A stretch of DNA of 64,000 nucleotides from Hanleya hanleyi (Eukaryota; Mollusca; Polyplacophora; Lepidopleurida; Hanleyidae). Positions 22,976-37,390 of this stretch are shown here, one piece after another. How positions within the stretch are numbered: the first letter of the stretch is position 1; the number at the start of each line of letters is the position of its first letter. The position numbers were made by a program, and so were the translations under genes. The notes beneath the pieces were generated by a model that was not told the origin of the DNA, did not search any database, and saw only the letters and a list, made by a program, of their open reading frames with translations. The stretch covers positions 1-64,000 of the forward strand of contig JAVTVY010039269.1 in assembly GCA_036873755.1 (NCBI GenBank), given 5' to 3'.

Positions 22976-25900
22976 GGGAGATAATCGGATATTATGGTAC
23001 TTCTATATCTCAGTAACGCTTTTTTTCTTGTTGCACATGTGGACACATTGAATGATGTGACCACATGGAACCTAACGTCGACTTCAGCGTAATTGCATGA
23101 ATCGAAGAGATAATACACCTCTTATTATAAAAGATGGGAATTACGTGAGTTTTGCTAGCGTCGGATGAACACAGACTCCACAGGCATGAACACATGTGAA
23201 AACATTCATCACACAAGGCCGTAAGGCCCGACACCCCCGCATTAGTCCGGCCTTTCTAGCTTATGGGTTAGAGGACTATATAGACGAACATCGGGTCAGA
23301 GATCCACGATCAAATTTCTCCGTATACATAGTAATAATGGATAACATGCAAATTGTGGATACATATAATGGCATAATCTGATAGGAAGTCATGTCACATA
23401 TAATCAATGCGAATGAGCTAACAGTAAATTTTAAAAAGGCATTCAAAATATATTTCTCAACATTCAATGCAAACGGGATAACCGTTTTCGATAAACTATA
23501 TATAATCGTAGTTAAATTTCTCAATTGGATACACCAGTAATCAGTTTGTCATAAAATAAACATTTTATGTTATATTTTACATTGATAAGAATACAGGTCA
23601 ATATTTTTTAATTCCGCATCAGCATTAAAACATGTGTGAATAATTGTAGCGGTTCAGACATCCCAGTAATCTGCACAGTCCAGCCGAATATCCACATACT
23701 ATTTTCCTAGCTTGCGAGTATGGGATTTTTCAGAACACTTCGTTCATTCTGCGTATTATGAATAGTCGATACATCACACAACTTAAAGATTTGGTTAAAT
23801 AACACTCTCAGTAAGAGCGTGATAAATTTTCATCGAAACTTAACATACACTCATCCTAAAATCAATATATCAGCTCCTGCGTTTAACTCTTAACACAAGA
23901 ATAAGTTTATTGTCTCTGGGGCTTACGGTTATGCTCAAGGGTGTCATCAAGAAAGGATTATACAGAGCTTGTAATAAATGTAGCGGTTCCCCTAACCAAG
24001 GCGTCCATGTAGATAATGGCTGGGAACTACTTTAATGCATATTTTCATCAACAAGGCAATCCCTACAGGCAAAGTCTTCTCCGATGGTTAACAATTTCGG
24101 CGTCCGTAATTGAAAAATCTGATACATACGACCATATTAAGGACCAATTGATGATCTGGTCCTTAAATTGAGGCCCAAAACGTCTGAAATTATCGCTTTT
24201 TACGTCGGCTGGAATAACCCATCACGCATATTCCCTTTTCGGTCCCTCGTTGGGCGCCATTTTGTAATTCCTGTATATTCCGTAAAACGGGAATTGTGGC
24301 TTCTGGTCCTCAAGATAAATAAAACAACGTCCAATTTATGTTCAATTACTTTAGAAATAAAATGCCACGATGGTGGGAGAAATGTCGGCGTCACGCGACC
24401 CCACATGCTGATATTCTGAATACACTCCTCCCAAAGACCTCATAAGAATATCTCATACAATACGGGCAATAAGTTTAATTGATTATTTCATATAGCGATA
24501 CCTGATCCTTGTTCTGGGGAAGCAGTATATCGAAAAGATATGGATCGCTGGTCATTCTCATATATTTATTCTGAGAATTTTGGCAGTTTTGTTTTCATCA
24601 TAATACTGCAACTTTTTGCAGAATAATAATTTTCTTCTCGGAACGAAGCTGGTATACAAAGGAGCTCTGGAGTCAGAGGACACAGTCATTCACAGCCGAT
24701 TGTATATAACCAGCTATGTATATGACCAGCTATAGCCGAATGAACGCAAAGCAATACCATGACGTTCATTTCAATCGTATATACCGAACCGAAGATTCTC
24801 TGGAATACGTTCTGATTTGGAAATGAAGATTACGTAGTTTCATCGGCGTACAAACTGTCAAATTTGAATCATATCATTCGACCGTTTATTTACCGTTGAC
24901 ACTGCAAAATGCGAAAGTCATTTCTTATCAGTATATAATTGATGTTTCCAATTCTGGAAAAAAAAATTCTACAAAACAAGGGATTTCCCGCTTATGCCCA
25001 ATTTGCCTTGCTCATCTATGTATCACTCCGCAATATTGCCGATGGAAGAAAATACAATAAAACATGATGCCACCCCATAGCTGATATTCATTTTTGGAGG
25101 ATACCGCCCAGTGAAAACATTAAATAGATACACCTATATAATAGGGTTGTCAAAGGGGGTTATTGGATAATGTTTAATGTATTTTGCGTGACACTGTGTC
25201 ATTTGACCTGTGAAGCGTGTACAAGAAACCATGGTTGGTCCTTTTAGGACAAGTTGAACATATGGAAACTGGGCCATATGTACTGTGAAGTGTATCAGAT
25301 AAAATATACGCATCAACAGTTGGTATAACTTCATAATTCGTGAACATGAAGATTTACTAATAAATAATAATTATTTAATACAGGTAATATTAATAATTTC
25401 CCTGTAGGGAGATGAATCTGTAAAAATAGTCTGGGTAATTGACTGGATCTAATGTTATTGGAAAAATTCTGAAAACATTGCCCAAAAATAAGTGTTGTCA
25501 TCATTGATGTTTTCAAAACTTTCGCAAATCATTTTTGTAACATTATAGAAAACTCAAGATTATTGCTGAATATGAGAATATAGGTGAATCTATAATGTTT
25601 TTGTAACTTTCGTAATCTTAAATCAGTAATATTTAATCAAATTTATTTTCTTCAAAATATTGAAACTAAATACAATAGCTCTTAGATGGAATGGAAATGT
25701 TATGTGTTGGCAGGGTACTGAGGTAATAACAGTTCGTGGTTATATATGCCATCTTGCCGTTTCCAGCAGCTTCAGACGCAGTCGTGGGCGCGAGAAATGG
25801 TGCGTCTGTTTAAATATACATATGAAGGAACTATTTACGCTTCCTCGCATGGTGTCGCATCACAGTCTGAGATTTACACATTATGAGATGTCATTCATTC

Positions 25901-27998
25901 TCCGTACAGTGGATCAACGTCAGCTGTTGTTTTTATCCTAGGGCGATCCAAAGGTGTGCCAGAACAGGTTACAAACCACTAATTCCGTCTCTGGACTCGC
26001 AGATTAAACACGGACTTAACTTATGACGAAATTTCATTGCTCAATGGACTCGAGGAATGGATTTGTTTTATAGACGCGAATGTTAAGGAATATATCTTTC
26101 TCAAGATCTTGCTCAGCCGATTTAGTACATAATTTTTGCAGTTTGTGACCTCTGTTATGCGGAATCCTGATCGGTGTGCCACGAGACAAGGTCCAGGCAA
26201 ACGCGAAAGAAAGGCGACGATTAATCACGATGGCTCAACTGCGCAGTGGGAAAACGGAAAACCCTCGGGAAAATTTCGACATATTGACTGATGGCATAGA
26301 TTACGCCATAACAGCTTGAGGAATTTATGAAGCATTATTGACTGTAATTCTGAGTAGAAACAGGTGCGGCTAATTATATCGATGTTAAATTAAGCGAATA
26401 ATTAACAACGCTATACATGTGTCGGTCAACAGGCCATGTGCAACGATATCCGTTACGGTCAATGTAGACAGGATGATGAAACCGGAATAACGGGGAGGCT
26501 TGGGGGAAAAGAAGACAGGTGTACACATTAAAAGTTCCCCCAGTCTTCTATGTAATGGTTTCGACTGGTACCTGTGCCTAGCCTCCCTCCCGCGGACTAA
26601 CTGGGATAGCAGCACTAGCAATTGTCTATCGCCTTTTGTAACTGACAGATTGGTTTTCTTGACAGATCTGATGTTAAAGTACTTTTATATTATGTTTTAA
26701 GAACACCCACAATTTAATTTTATGTTGGGTGCGACCAGGTCTTCGTCGCGATAACTTTAGCTATTTTGTTGAGAAAACTGTTCTATCCTTTGTGCATATG
26801 TCTCCTGGCGTTACCTGTTCAGTTCTGTAGACCGGTTACATCATTCGGCCAACATATGAATCAGTCGGTTATCTCCAGATGGCTACTCATTATACTTGTT
26901 TCATATACCGAGGCTCAATTGTATAGGGTGACGTCGTTATGTATCGAGGCTCTGGCGGACAAGTAGATAAATAAAATCTTTGGGTTGGAGGTTTGACATT
27001 CGGTAATTTGATTGGAGCTGGAAAAAGCCGGCGCACCCATTGCTCGAACGTTATGATCTTATGTGGCCTTAGTAAACTTTGTCCGCTCGAACATGTTTGA
27101 GTTATGACCTCATAATCAGCTGAAACTTGATACATGGAACACACGACTTATGAATATCACCGCGAAATGGTGGTAATATTGTAGGCTTAAGATTTTTACA
27201 CGCTCCAAAGAAAAAGAAAATGTATGCACAGCCTACCGTTGATTTTTCACAAGCTCCAAGTAGAAGAATGCTCATAATGGAGAGACCTCATCCAAAAATG
27301 ACACGACAAGTACCGAACATCAGATATCAGATTTCTCCATATTCATAGTAATAAAGGATAACATACAATTTGTGGATCCACATAATGGCAGTCTAATAGG
27401 AAGTCATATCACATATAATCACTGCAAATGAACTAACCGTGAATTTTCCCCGTGACCTGCGCAATCCAGGCAAATCATTAATATTTTCCTAGCTTGCGAG
27501 TAGGGATTTTATCAGAACACTCATTTCACTCTGTGTATTATGAATAGCCGATACATCACACAACATAACAATGTGGTTAAATAACACTCAGCAATAAGGT
27601 GATAAATGCTCACCGAAACCTATTCTACACTTATCTTAAAATCAATATATCTGCTTCTGCGTTTAACTATTAGCACAAAAGTAAGTTTACTGTCTCTGAG
27701 GCTTACGATTATGCTCAAGGGTGTCATCAAGAAAGGATTATCCCAGCTTTGGAATAAATGTAGCGTGGGTTCACCTAACTAAGGCGTCAATGTGGATAGT
27801 GACTGGGAGCTACTTCGATGTATTTCTTCATCAACGACGCAATCCCTACATGCAATGTCGTCTCTGATGGTCAAATCTGATTCTCCAGACTATATTAAGG
27901 ACCTGTTGAGGATCTGGTAATTGTAATTGTAAGCAATTGTTAAGTAATCTACATTTCTGGAGCAAAACATAACAATTGACTTTAGTTTCCTCGGGATA

Positions 27999-28091
27999 TG
28001 AACTGTCAAATGATGTGGCTCGAACTGTGTGAACATGCGAGCATGCGAGCTCAATTCACACAAAGTTTAAACCATATCATTTGACCGTTCA
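27999..28091. repeat. Recurrent hairpin in the tandem unit (copy 2)
   Basis: Same stem and loop as at 11,709-11,801, with TGAACTGTCAAATGATG pairing with CATTTGACCGTTCA. Compensated and uncompensated changes are both visible between copies. Confidence 0.8.
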
Positions 28092-29925
28092 TTTTGCGAT
28101 GACACTGCAAAATGCGAAAGTCAATTCTTATAAATTTACACTCTCATCTAAAATTGATATGTTATGCGAAAATAAATTTTACAAAACATTTGCATCGAAT
28201 AGGCAAATTCATTCGAGCTGAAAGGGGGTTTCCCGAATGTGACCGATTTGCTTTGCTCATATATGTATCACTCCGCAGTATTGGTGGTGGAAAGAAATAC
28301 AATAAACATGATGCTATTCCATAGCTGATATTCAGTTTAGGGGGATACTGCCTGTGAAAACATCAAAGGATAAAATTATGTTATCGGGTAGATTGCATCG
28401 CTTTGCCTTTGTAAATGGATAATGTTTAATGTATTTTGAGTTATCATCTGTTTCAATAATAATCAGGATCACATTTGGCATTTGAAGCGTGTACTAGAAA
28501 CGATGGTTGGTCCTTCTAGGACAAGTTGAACAAATGGAAATTGGATCAGATTTCATCTTCGAAATGTATCAGATAAAATATACGTTTTAACAGTTGGTAT
28601 AAATTCATAATTCGAAGACTTACTAATAAATAATAATTATTTTAAATCGAAATCGAATCGAAATCAATTCTATATGTATTTTAATAGTGGGAACGTGTGA
28701 ATCAAACTAGTTTTGGTGCTATAATTTTTATGAAAAGGATTTACGCGGTATATTAGACATCAACTTCTAGCAAAATTAAAATGGCTATACAACTGTAAAC
28801 TTACCGGAACTAAAAACCCATATAGCTATCTTTTCCTCGTCAAAGTAAGCAGTGTTTTCCCTCAAGGACAGACTGAGTTGGGTAATTAATTTGTTTGGGA
28901 CGTTTACAATATCCGTGGTGAAATCATGATAAGCAAAAGAGATTTTGACCATGTTGGACAGTCGTCCAATTTAGGTGATTGTTATGTAAAACCTCAAGTC
29001 TGGCAAAGAGAATAGTTCTGAAGAGAATCACCTGTAACTTGAGGTCCTGGTCCTAATAATGTAAGGAATATTATACTGATGCATAGTAAATCCAATTAAT
29101 TAACAATCCTAGTAGTATCTTTTTATTTACAATCCTTTCCTTTCAAGCTTTTCTCTGTCGATAAAACAATAACGAGATTGCCTTTCAGTCTTCTTAGGTA
29201 TCGGAGACGAGAATTGAGGCCCCTAAAGCAACGTTGGGGCCGAAATCGGAAGTTTACTTTGGCAAAGTGTTATCTGGAGTATCCATTTACCGGAGAATGT
29301 TTCGGGGTCGCTTCGAGGAGAATGGAATGTACTCGCTATGGATATTGAATTTCTGGCAATATCCTTTCGTTCAGATAGTATAATTTAAACAATGTGCCTC
29401 ATTTTAAGATTAAATATCACAAGCGTTTTCAGATGATACTCGAGCAATTGACAATATTCCATGGATCGCGATTTAAGGCAGTATTTGCATTATACTTACG
29501 AAACACTGTATAAGTCAATGCTGTATACAATTTGACGCCAAAAGATACATACCAGTTGGTACATGTACTCAAATTTGTCACTTTGGAGAAAAAAACATGA
29601 AAGGATAATTGTTTTGCTGATTGGTTCAAACTTGACGCTCAGCTGCTTGAAGCAGGAACGTGGTTTATACCGTTACTATGATAAACTGGTTAATAATCAG
29701 ACGAGAAATTTCTGATTACCGTCAAAGGCTTGACCACCCACCATCATTTCAAATTTACACTTGATGCATTGCTCCTTTGAATATAGGCGCAAATAAAATA
29801 TATTTTAGGGAAATGTGGAGCCGTGGGATTAACATAGCTCATCAGATTGCCAATATAACAGTATCAATCCAAGCTCATCAAGTAGAAATGTCTTACTTTT
29901 GAGTGTTTTCTTTTCAAGCAGAATA

Positions 29926-30297
29926 ATAGGGGCCGTATGAGCCCATGTACTTGAAGATCCTCATGCTACTCATATGAACAGTCACAATCAAAGCTTGACT
30001 TGAGATACATCATTCTTTAGATGACGACTTTACAACGACTATTATGGATTAAGAATATTGATCAGCGATACGGATTTGATATTTTTGGAACATCATGATG
30101 TCTTGCCGGCATCATTGGAAACTGTTGACCGCTTCTCTCTTGCAGGAAACAAGCCTATGTTTATGTATACTATGATTGTCTTTTTTGAATTTGGTGCTAA
30201 GACTGTTATATGGAATAGGTCTTTGGATTATGGACGCGGATATTCTTTAATGGACGACGGCTGAATTATGAATGACGGACCAGACGCTTGTAATTGA
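29926..30297 (+). mobile_element. 5'-truncated E element in unit III
   Basis: The insertion splits CAGAATAATTGATA...TTTATCAGCAAC, which is contiguous in unit I (about 1,366-1,384). It contains only the 3' untranslated part of the RT element, from GGGGCCGTATGAGCCCATG to GACGCTTGTAATTG. A short open frame (30,058-30,264) across it is the E consensus read in one phase, also seen at 14,703-14,936, and is unlikely to be translated. Any target duplication is no more than about 4 bp. Confidence 0.85.
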
Positions 30298-33200
30298 TAA
30301 GTTTATCAGCAACTAATCCTGAATTAGCATGTCTGCTTTAAATCGTCTTTATCAACAACGGCAAGTCAAGTAATAAAACCCATGGCAGCGCTAAGCGTGT
30401 TAGTTTACGCAATAATAGTGTGAATTTATTTTTCTTTTACGGCCGTGGAATTCGCGACAGTTTTCCTCTTTTAGGACCTATTTATCGTTTCCTTTCGACG
30501 CACGGGTCGGCTATTTCTAAGGCTTCAAACTGTCAGCAGAATTAGTACAAAAGTACAGAGGATAAATTCTCCGGATTATTTGATCATGATCCGAAAATCA
30601 ATATTTTTCACAGACTGGTCGACGCTTAACTTCACCACACCATCATGCTAAAGTAAGGTTAGTACCGTTTAACAATGATTCGCAGACTCCCGCCAGTATC
30701 TTTGTTTATTGTAGCCTAGAATAGATTTGTGGGAAAATATTCAAAGAACGACATCTGCATTTGATGAGGTCTCTTATACTGGTAGATCTTCTGTGTGACA
30801 TAAAATTTGAAAATGAACGCAACGTAATTTTGCGTCAACGGCATATTACTTTTTTCATGCCCCTCCTCTTGCCTGGTAGGTTCAAACTACCAATATGCTG
30901 GGAAAACGTTTTTATGTGATAATAATAAATTATTCGTCTTTGCTGTAAGAAATATTTCGAAATGAAGAGAAAAGATATACGAAACATGAATTAGTGAGGG
31001 CCCTCCAATGAGTACAGAAATAGAAGTGTTTCACATCCGTCCCAATGCTCACGTTACGAATGTCTCGAAAGTTACAATCGAGATCCTGGTCTTTATGAAA
31101 AACATAGCCATTGCAAGTCAATTCACTATAAGGGTTGCATATGAGGGATTTTGCGTTCTAAAGCTTACAGGAAGAATAAAGCATCCAAAGAAATATTCTT
31201 GTCGGTTGTTCAGTTTACTGAAATCACTACGCACAATTCCATCTCCATTGTCAAATACGCCCATGCAAATCTTACCATAAATGCGTCATACAGTGTTAGA
31301 TCGCAAATGTTGGAGCTCTTATCCTAAAATCGATGCAATTAAAGCAAGATATGCTCTTAGATGCTCTGGAAATGATGGATGAAGCCAAAGGCATTAACAT
31401 CCCAGATTCGGTCAATAAGTCGGCGAATTTTTAACAACAGAAATAGATGCGTTGTGGTATTGTTTGGAAAAGTATGAAAACTCCCAAAACAAATAGGTAC
31501 AGAATCGACGTCTTAAACACTGTAAGTCAGGACACTACTGACTAACACGTACGAAAATATGGATCTAGCGCCAGCCTTCAGGCATAAGTCGCATGCTATC
31601 TTCATCCTATTCTCATAAAAATACTCGGTGAATAACAATATAAGCTAGAAGAACAACCTTTTCCCAAACGAAACGAAATTATGTGAACAGTCCGAAGAAT
31701 TCCAGTTCCAGCACACCTGTGTCACCGGAACGTACAGAAGCTTAGAGAACAAAATTAGGTGGTTCCGGTTCTGGAACCGGGTCAGAAAAATAGAACCGGG
31801 TCAGTCGTAGATCCGTGGCCTTATCATCAATTGGAAGTGCAATGATCATAATGTTTAATTCTTCGAGCTTACCCTGGCAAAAAGTTGCAAGGCCTGTAAG
31901 GAAACATGAATAAGAACGATCGATCAGCTCACCTAAAGATTTATTCATCACGTAATGCTCTTGCTTTTGTATGAATGCAAGCAAATTCACAAGTGAAAAG
32001 AAGATCCAGAATTTAACTGACGGACCATCTTATCCCGAGATATATCTTGGGGCATAGGGATTGTTTGAATGACCTCTCACATTAAGCTATACGATACCGG
32101 CATTCTTCAAGATATTCAATTCTGCATGCACATACACCTCCTTACCATATAAGTTTGTCCAGTGTTAACAATCTTCGATCTTGACTGCAATCGAGCAGAT
32201 ACATATGAAGACATACTTTCACTCATGAGCATAATCTGCGTGTAATCTGACAAGTTCAGTGAACTACAGGCTAATACTTTGTTGTAGTCTGATGCGCATG
32301 TTTTGAGTTATAGTGAAGTGCCAAAGAAATTGAAACTCTTCTGCGTGGGGAAATCAATTTAGTCTATACACAGAGGTTTTGGTAGGGCCAGAATGTCAGT
32401 CAGAGATATCAGAATGTATGATCCTGTATTACTGGGTTCAAGTCTGTACTGGATTTGGACCAATGTGTTGTACTCTTCATTTATAAATTTAATTTAGAAT
32501 AATGAGTGCATAATTATGAGCAACGGATCAGTTTTATAATCACTTCCTAGGCAGTGTCGCCCTATCATAGGTCACGTGAGACATCTATTTGTCTCTTTAT
32601 ATATGAAGAGTTTCACTTAAATATTACATTGCAAAAAATACGGGAGATTATCGGATATATCAGTCAAGCTTTTATTTTTGTTGCACATGTGGACAAATTG
32701 AATGATGTGAGCACATGGTCCCTGACGTCGACTTCAGCCTAATTGCATGAATCGAAGAGATAATAAACCTGTAATTATAAAAACTAGGTATAGATGAGTA
32801 GAATGAATAGATGAACACAGACTACACAGGCACGAACACATGGGAAAATATTCGTAACACCGGGCTGTAAGGCTCGACGCCACCCGCATTGATCCTACCT
32901 TTGCAGAAAATTGGTCAGATGACAATGGAGGCGAACATAGGGTCATCGATCCACCACCAAATTTCTCCATATACAAAATAATAATAAAGGATATCATGCA
33001 ATTTGTGATTACATATAATGGCACAGTCAGATAGGAAGCCATGTCAGGTATAATCATTGCAAAGGGTATAACCATTTTCAATAAGCTATAACCGTGGTTA
33101 TATGTATTCTAACAATGTTAAATATATCACAAAAGTGTGGGGTTTTTTTTGACACCTGAAACAAAACTGACTATTGATGAATTCTGTGGAGAAAACGGAT

Positions 33201-34243
33201 GTCAATATTTTGTACCACTCCGCAGTATTGATGGCGGAAGAAATACAATAAAACATTATGCTAGTTCACAGCTGATATTCATTTTTGGGGATACCACCCT
33301 GTGAAAACAGTAAAAGGATAGAGCTATATTATAGGGCATATTGCGTCGCTTTGTCAAACGGGGTTAATGGATAATGTTTAATGTATTTTGCCTGACAATC
33401 TGTTTTAATAATAATCAGGATCAAATTTGACCTATGAAGCGTGTATGTGAAAACGATGGTTGGTCCTTTTTGGACAAGTTGAACATAGAGAAAATGGACC
33501 ACATGCAATGTGAAGTGTATCAGATAAACTATACACATCAACAGTTGGTATAAATTCATAATTCGAAGACATGATAATTTACTAATAAATAATAATTATT
33601 TAACAATAGTGAAGATAATAATTTCCTTGCAGGGAGATGAATCCGAAGAAAAAAATACTTTGGATAATTGAGGACTAGATCTAACGTTATCAAAAATATT
33701 CTGAAAACACTGACAGAACTTAGTATTGTCATCTTCGATTTTTCAAATCGTTCGAAAATCGTTGTGTTAATATAATATAGAAAACAAAAGATAATTGCTG
33801 AATATGTGAATATAAGTGAATCTATAACGTTTTGTAACTTTTGTAATCTTAAATCAGCAATATTTTATCAATTTCTTTTCTTCAAAATATTGAAAATAAA
33901 TACAATATTTCTTAGATGGTATGAAAATATTACGTGTTAGCTGGGTACTGAGGTTATTACTGTTGGTTCTAACGTTTCCAGCAGCTTCAGACGCAGTCAT
34001 GGGAAATGGTGTATCTGTTGCATACCACAAACACGGTACCGTTTAAATATACATATGAAGGAACTATTTACGCTTCACCGCATGGTTTCACATCGCAGTT
34101 TCATATTGACACGTGTTATGAGGTGTGTCATCCCAACAACCTTTCTCCTTGCAGAGGATCAACGTCTACTTTTGCTTTTATCCTGGGGCTATCCAAAGGT
34201 GTACCAGAAGAGAACCACTAATTCCGTCTCTGGATCCGCAGGT

Positions 34244-34520
34244 TAAACACATATTCTTATCGACTGTATAGATTTTAAGATTATAAGAGATTCTTTTTAT
34301 CGAGTAGCTACTTCAGAAGATCTTTTTAGTCGTGTGAAAGAAGACCGTATCTTGGGTTATTTGAGAGAAATCGTTTTGTTGCATAAGTTTTAATGTGTGT
34401 ATGTTTTAATGTGTTGGATTACTAAGTTATTAACTTGAATACTTACAATTTTGTTTGATCGTCGCTATATAGCTGAAATATTGCTGAACGCGACGTTAAA
34501 CCTTAATTCTCTCTCTCTCA
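34244..34520 (+). mobile_element. LINE 3' end inserted in the tandem unit (unit III)
   Basis: Same insertion site as 19,500-19,768, between TTAAACAC and ATGACGAAAC. The copy includes the end of the LINE frame (residues VKEDRILGYLREIVLLHKF, stop near 34,392), the 3' UTR, the full tail CTGAACGCGACGTTAAACC, and CTTAATTCTCTCTCTC. It preserves the tail lost in the unit II copy. Confidence 0.87.
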
Positions 34521-35529
34521 TGACGAAACTTCATTGGTCAGTGGATTCGAGGAATGGTTCGATACAAAACCATTCTGATACAAAAATTTTGAAACATTTC
34601 TTCGATAGTCAACTCTCAAAAATAGAAGAATTGCTTCAAGATAGGCACTTCTCATTGAATGTGATTTTGTCAGACCTCATTCCAACCAGCGATATTTAAC
34701 AAAATGGTGGGCAAGGTTATTTTGTTTACTTGTTTGATCAAAAACGCAAGCTGCCTGGACTGGCAGCTGTTGTATACACGCGAATGTTAAGGAATATATC
34801 TTTCTCAAGATCTTGCTCATTCGATTTAGTACATATTTTTTGCGGTTTGTGACCTCTGTCACGCGGGATTCTGATCGGTGCGCCACGAGACAAGGTCCAG
34901 GCAAACGCGAAAGAAAGGCAACGATTAATCACGATGGCTCAACTGTGCATTGGGGAAACGGAAAAACTCTCGGGGAAAATTCGACATATTGACTGATGGC
35001 ATAGACTACGCCATAACAGCTTGAGGAATTTATAAAGCACTATAGACTGTAATTCTGGGTAGAAACAGGTGCGGCTAATTATATCGATGTTAAATTAAGC
35101 GAATAATTAACAACGTTATACACGTGTCGGTCAACAGGCCATGTGTAACGATATCCGTTACGGTCAATGTAGACATGATGATCAAACCGGAATAACAGGA
35201 TTGCTTGTGGTTTAAGGAAGACAGGTGTACACATTAGAAGTGCCCCCAGTTGTCTGTGTAATGTTTTCGACTCTTACCTGTAACTGGACCCCGGACTAAA
35301 TGAGATGGCAGCACTAGCAATAGTCTATCGCCTTTTATAGCTAAGAGATTGGTTTTCTTCTGATCTGATGTTAAAATACATCTTATTATGTTTTAAGAAA
35401 ACCAACAATATAATCTTATGTCTGGTTCTACCAGATCTTGGTCGTCATATCAATCAATTGGTTATGACAAGATTACATCATATAAATTCCTAGATTATGC
35501 AAAATTAAGCCTGGTACCTTATCTAATAT

Positions 35530-35980
35530 TAGTGGATGAGCATCGAGGGCGCCTCATGTACAAAAAGCCTCAACACAGGGTGAGCATGATAAATATAAGG
35601 ATACCCAGAAAAACTAACCTGTAATGGCCGACGTCCTGCCGTAATTTTCTCACCAAGACAATAAATCTACATATATTTTTTTAAATAACATGGTCCTCGG
35701 ATATTCACAGTGCACCAGCAGAATCCTACCACGTACACAGATAATGTATTGATGAGACACTTGTCAGCACCTAACTCGAAATATATAGGAAAAACGGCAT
35801 CAAAAAATACGAGCTAGTTTCTTGCATAGAAAGAGAATCGGCCAAACAGTTTTCTAATAACCGTATCACTGACCGATATTCATTCTTCCAAAATAAAGCT
35901 CCAATTCGTTCTCTGGAGTATATTGCAGGACCATCAACATATTTTTTGCACGAGTGATGCATATCCGACATACTCTAATC
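35530..35980. repeat. Private block of half 1, unit III copy
   Basis: Counterpart of 20,940-21,430. Nothing else was recognised in it. A minus-strand open frame at 35,771-35,971 is not kept in the unit II copy. Confidence 0.55.
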
Positions 35981-37390
35981 AGCCGTCGTCCATAAAAGAA
36001 TTTCCGAGTCAATAATTCGTATGACAGTTAGCACCAGTACCAAATGTGTGAAATAAAAATAATAAGAACACGAGACGGTTTTGCATAAGATAGAACGGTC
36101 AACATTTTTCAATCATGTCAACAAGACATGCTCATCTTCTATACATAACAAACAACAGGTGGACGTGGGAACCAAAATAACCATCGTCGAGGCTTATTGC
36201 TATCGACTGACAGTAATTGGTCAGCTTAGGAGAGAGTACTTGACCACTAGCGGACACTATGAAATAATCACATTTTGTATTAAATATCTGTCTGAATCTA
36301 ATTCTGTACCATTGCAGAACATAATAATCATGGCAGATTTCCTGATATTGACAAGACGTCAATCGAGGAAATGAAGGCCGTTAGTCGACCATTCGGGCAT
36401 TAATTGACATGTGGTGGCAATTGATATGAGCTCCCGATAAAAGCCACAAGAAGAATGGTCGACAATTATACACTATATGGTAGCTGGAGATGACCAGATC
36501 AGAGATACAAATGGCTTCATGGATCAATGTACTGTTGGCACAATTCCATGAGTCATGGTGCCACACGGAAATATCGACCGAATCGAAGTTGCATTAGTTG
36601 CGCTTGTACGACCACCGACTTGACGGGTATTAGAGTTGCGCGAATTTCTCATTAAATGACCGAACCGAAGTTGCATTAGTTGCGCTTGTACGACCACTGA
36701 CTTGAAATTTGGCAACACAATATATAAGCATATATGTATTCCAATGGGTAATAATTGTGCACCCCAGTTAGCTGACCTATATATGTTAACTTATAAATAT
36801 GACTATATGCAGGCGCTTTCAAAAATCGATCCATTCAAAGCGCGTTCCTTCTCATTCACCAAACGCTATATAGACGATCTTCTCGCTGTGGATAATCGCT
36901 ATATAAATGACGCAGTGAAGGCTATATATCCACCTTCCCTGGATTTGAAGGAAACTACAGATAGCCCTACAGGCACATCATATTTAGACCAATATCTCTA
37001 TAAAAATGAAGCGGACCTTCTCTCTCGTCGACTTTATGACAAAAGAGATGATTACAATGTCGACATCGTAAACTATCCCTTTCTGGACAGTAATATTCCA
37101 GTGGGACCTGCATATGGCGTATACATATCTTGCCTTGTAGCATTTGCTAGATCCTGTGTTAAACGTGACGATTTTAATCAACGTTACAAAGGATTGTTGC
37201 AGAGACTTATAAAACAGAGCTATACCACCAAGCGCCTCCACTCAAAGTTTCTCAAAATTTGGCGATACATATCGCATGCTGATAGCAAAATACGAGCGTA
37301 GCGTGCAAGATCTATGGTGTTACGTTTTGTAACTTGTGTCTAATTCCGCTTAACCCGATGCTAGGGGCAGTGTGAACTCATGTACTTTCA
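35980..37390 (+). mobile_element. RT element with reverse E terminus (copy B)
   Basis: Counterpart of copy A: a reverse E terminus on the left (AATCAGCCGTCGTCCATAAA at about 35,979), the reverse-oriented middle, then the forward RT at 36,702-37,301 and the start of its 3' UTR (TAACTTGTGTCTAATTCC, GCTAGGGGCAG). It then breaks at about 37,390 into unit half-2 sequence, so the right E terminus is missing. Just before the RT, about 45 bp (CCGAACCGAAGTTGCATTAG and following) is duplicated at about 36,577 and 36,660, and the duplication interrupts the RT frame. Confidence 0.65.
36702..37301 (+). pseudogene. Reverse transcriptase C-terminal half, YIDD intact
   Basis: This is the longest recognisable retroelement frame here: 199 residues, N-terminally truncated. 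It has a substrate-pocket motif ICIPMGNNCAPQLADLY (11-27; family form GIPMGTNCAP), the catalytic YIDD at 56-59, YPPSLDLKETTDS (about 76-88), a SYLD-type motif, and the conserved C-terminal stretch LYDKRDDYN...NYPFLDSNIP...AYGVYIS. It ends in a basic region, TTKRLHSKFLKIWRY. Full RTs of this type also have fingers and N-terminal domains, which are absent. The G to C and T to N changes in the pocket suggest decay despite the open frame. No endonuclease domain (GIY-YIG or other) was found nearby. Likely Penelope-like; other YIDD families are possible. Confidence 0.87.

Larger units (their letters stand above)
12335..28625 (+). repeat. Unit II of the large tandem repeat (most complete, about 16.3 kb)
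   Basis: The unit starts at the junction where TTATTTTAAATCGAAATCG follows the previous unit and ends at the same junction near 28,625. The start-to-start distance to unit III is about 16.3 kb. Half 1 (12,335 to about 22,830) holds the long leading block, one copy of the second block (18,900-20,900), a private block (about 20,940-21,430) and an RT element. Half 2 (about 22,850-28,625) repeats the middle and second blocks, then repeats the middle block once more (27,354-28,625). The module with AAGGGGGTTAATGGATAATG therefore occurs at 12,083, 18,656, 25,153 and 28,407. Insertions private to this unit are at 14,418-14,967 and 16,066-17,825. Confidence 0.85.

Noticed and set aside
30058..30264. 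Small protein encoded in E (also at 14,703-14,936)
   Set aside because: The frame lies in the 3' untranslated part of the RT element. Other E copies interrupt it, so it is probably chance openness in a recent family.
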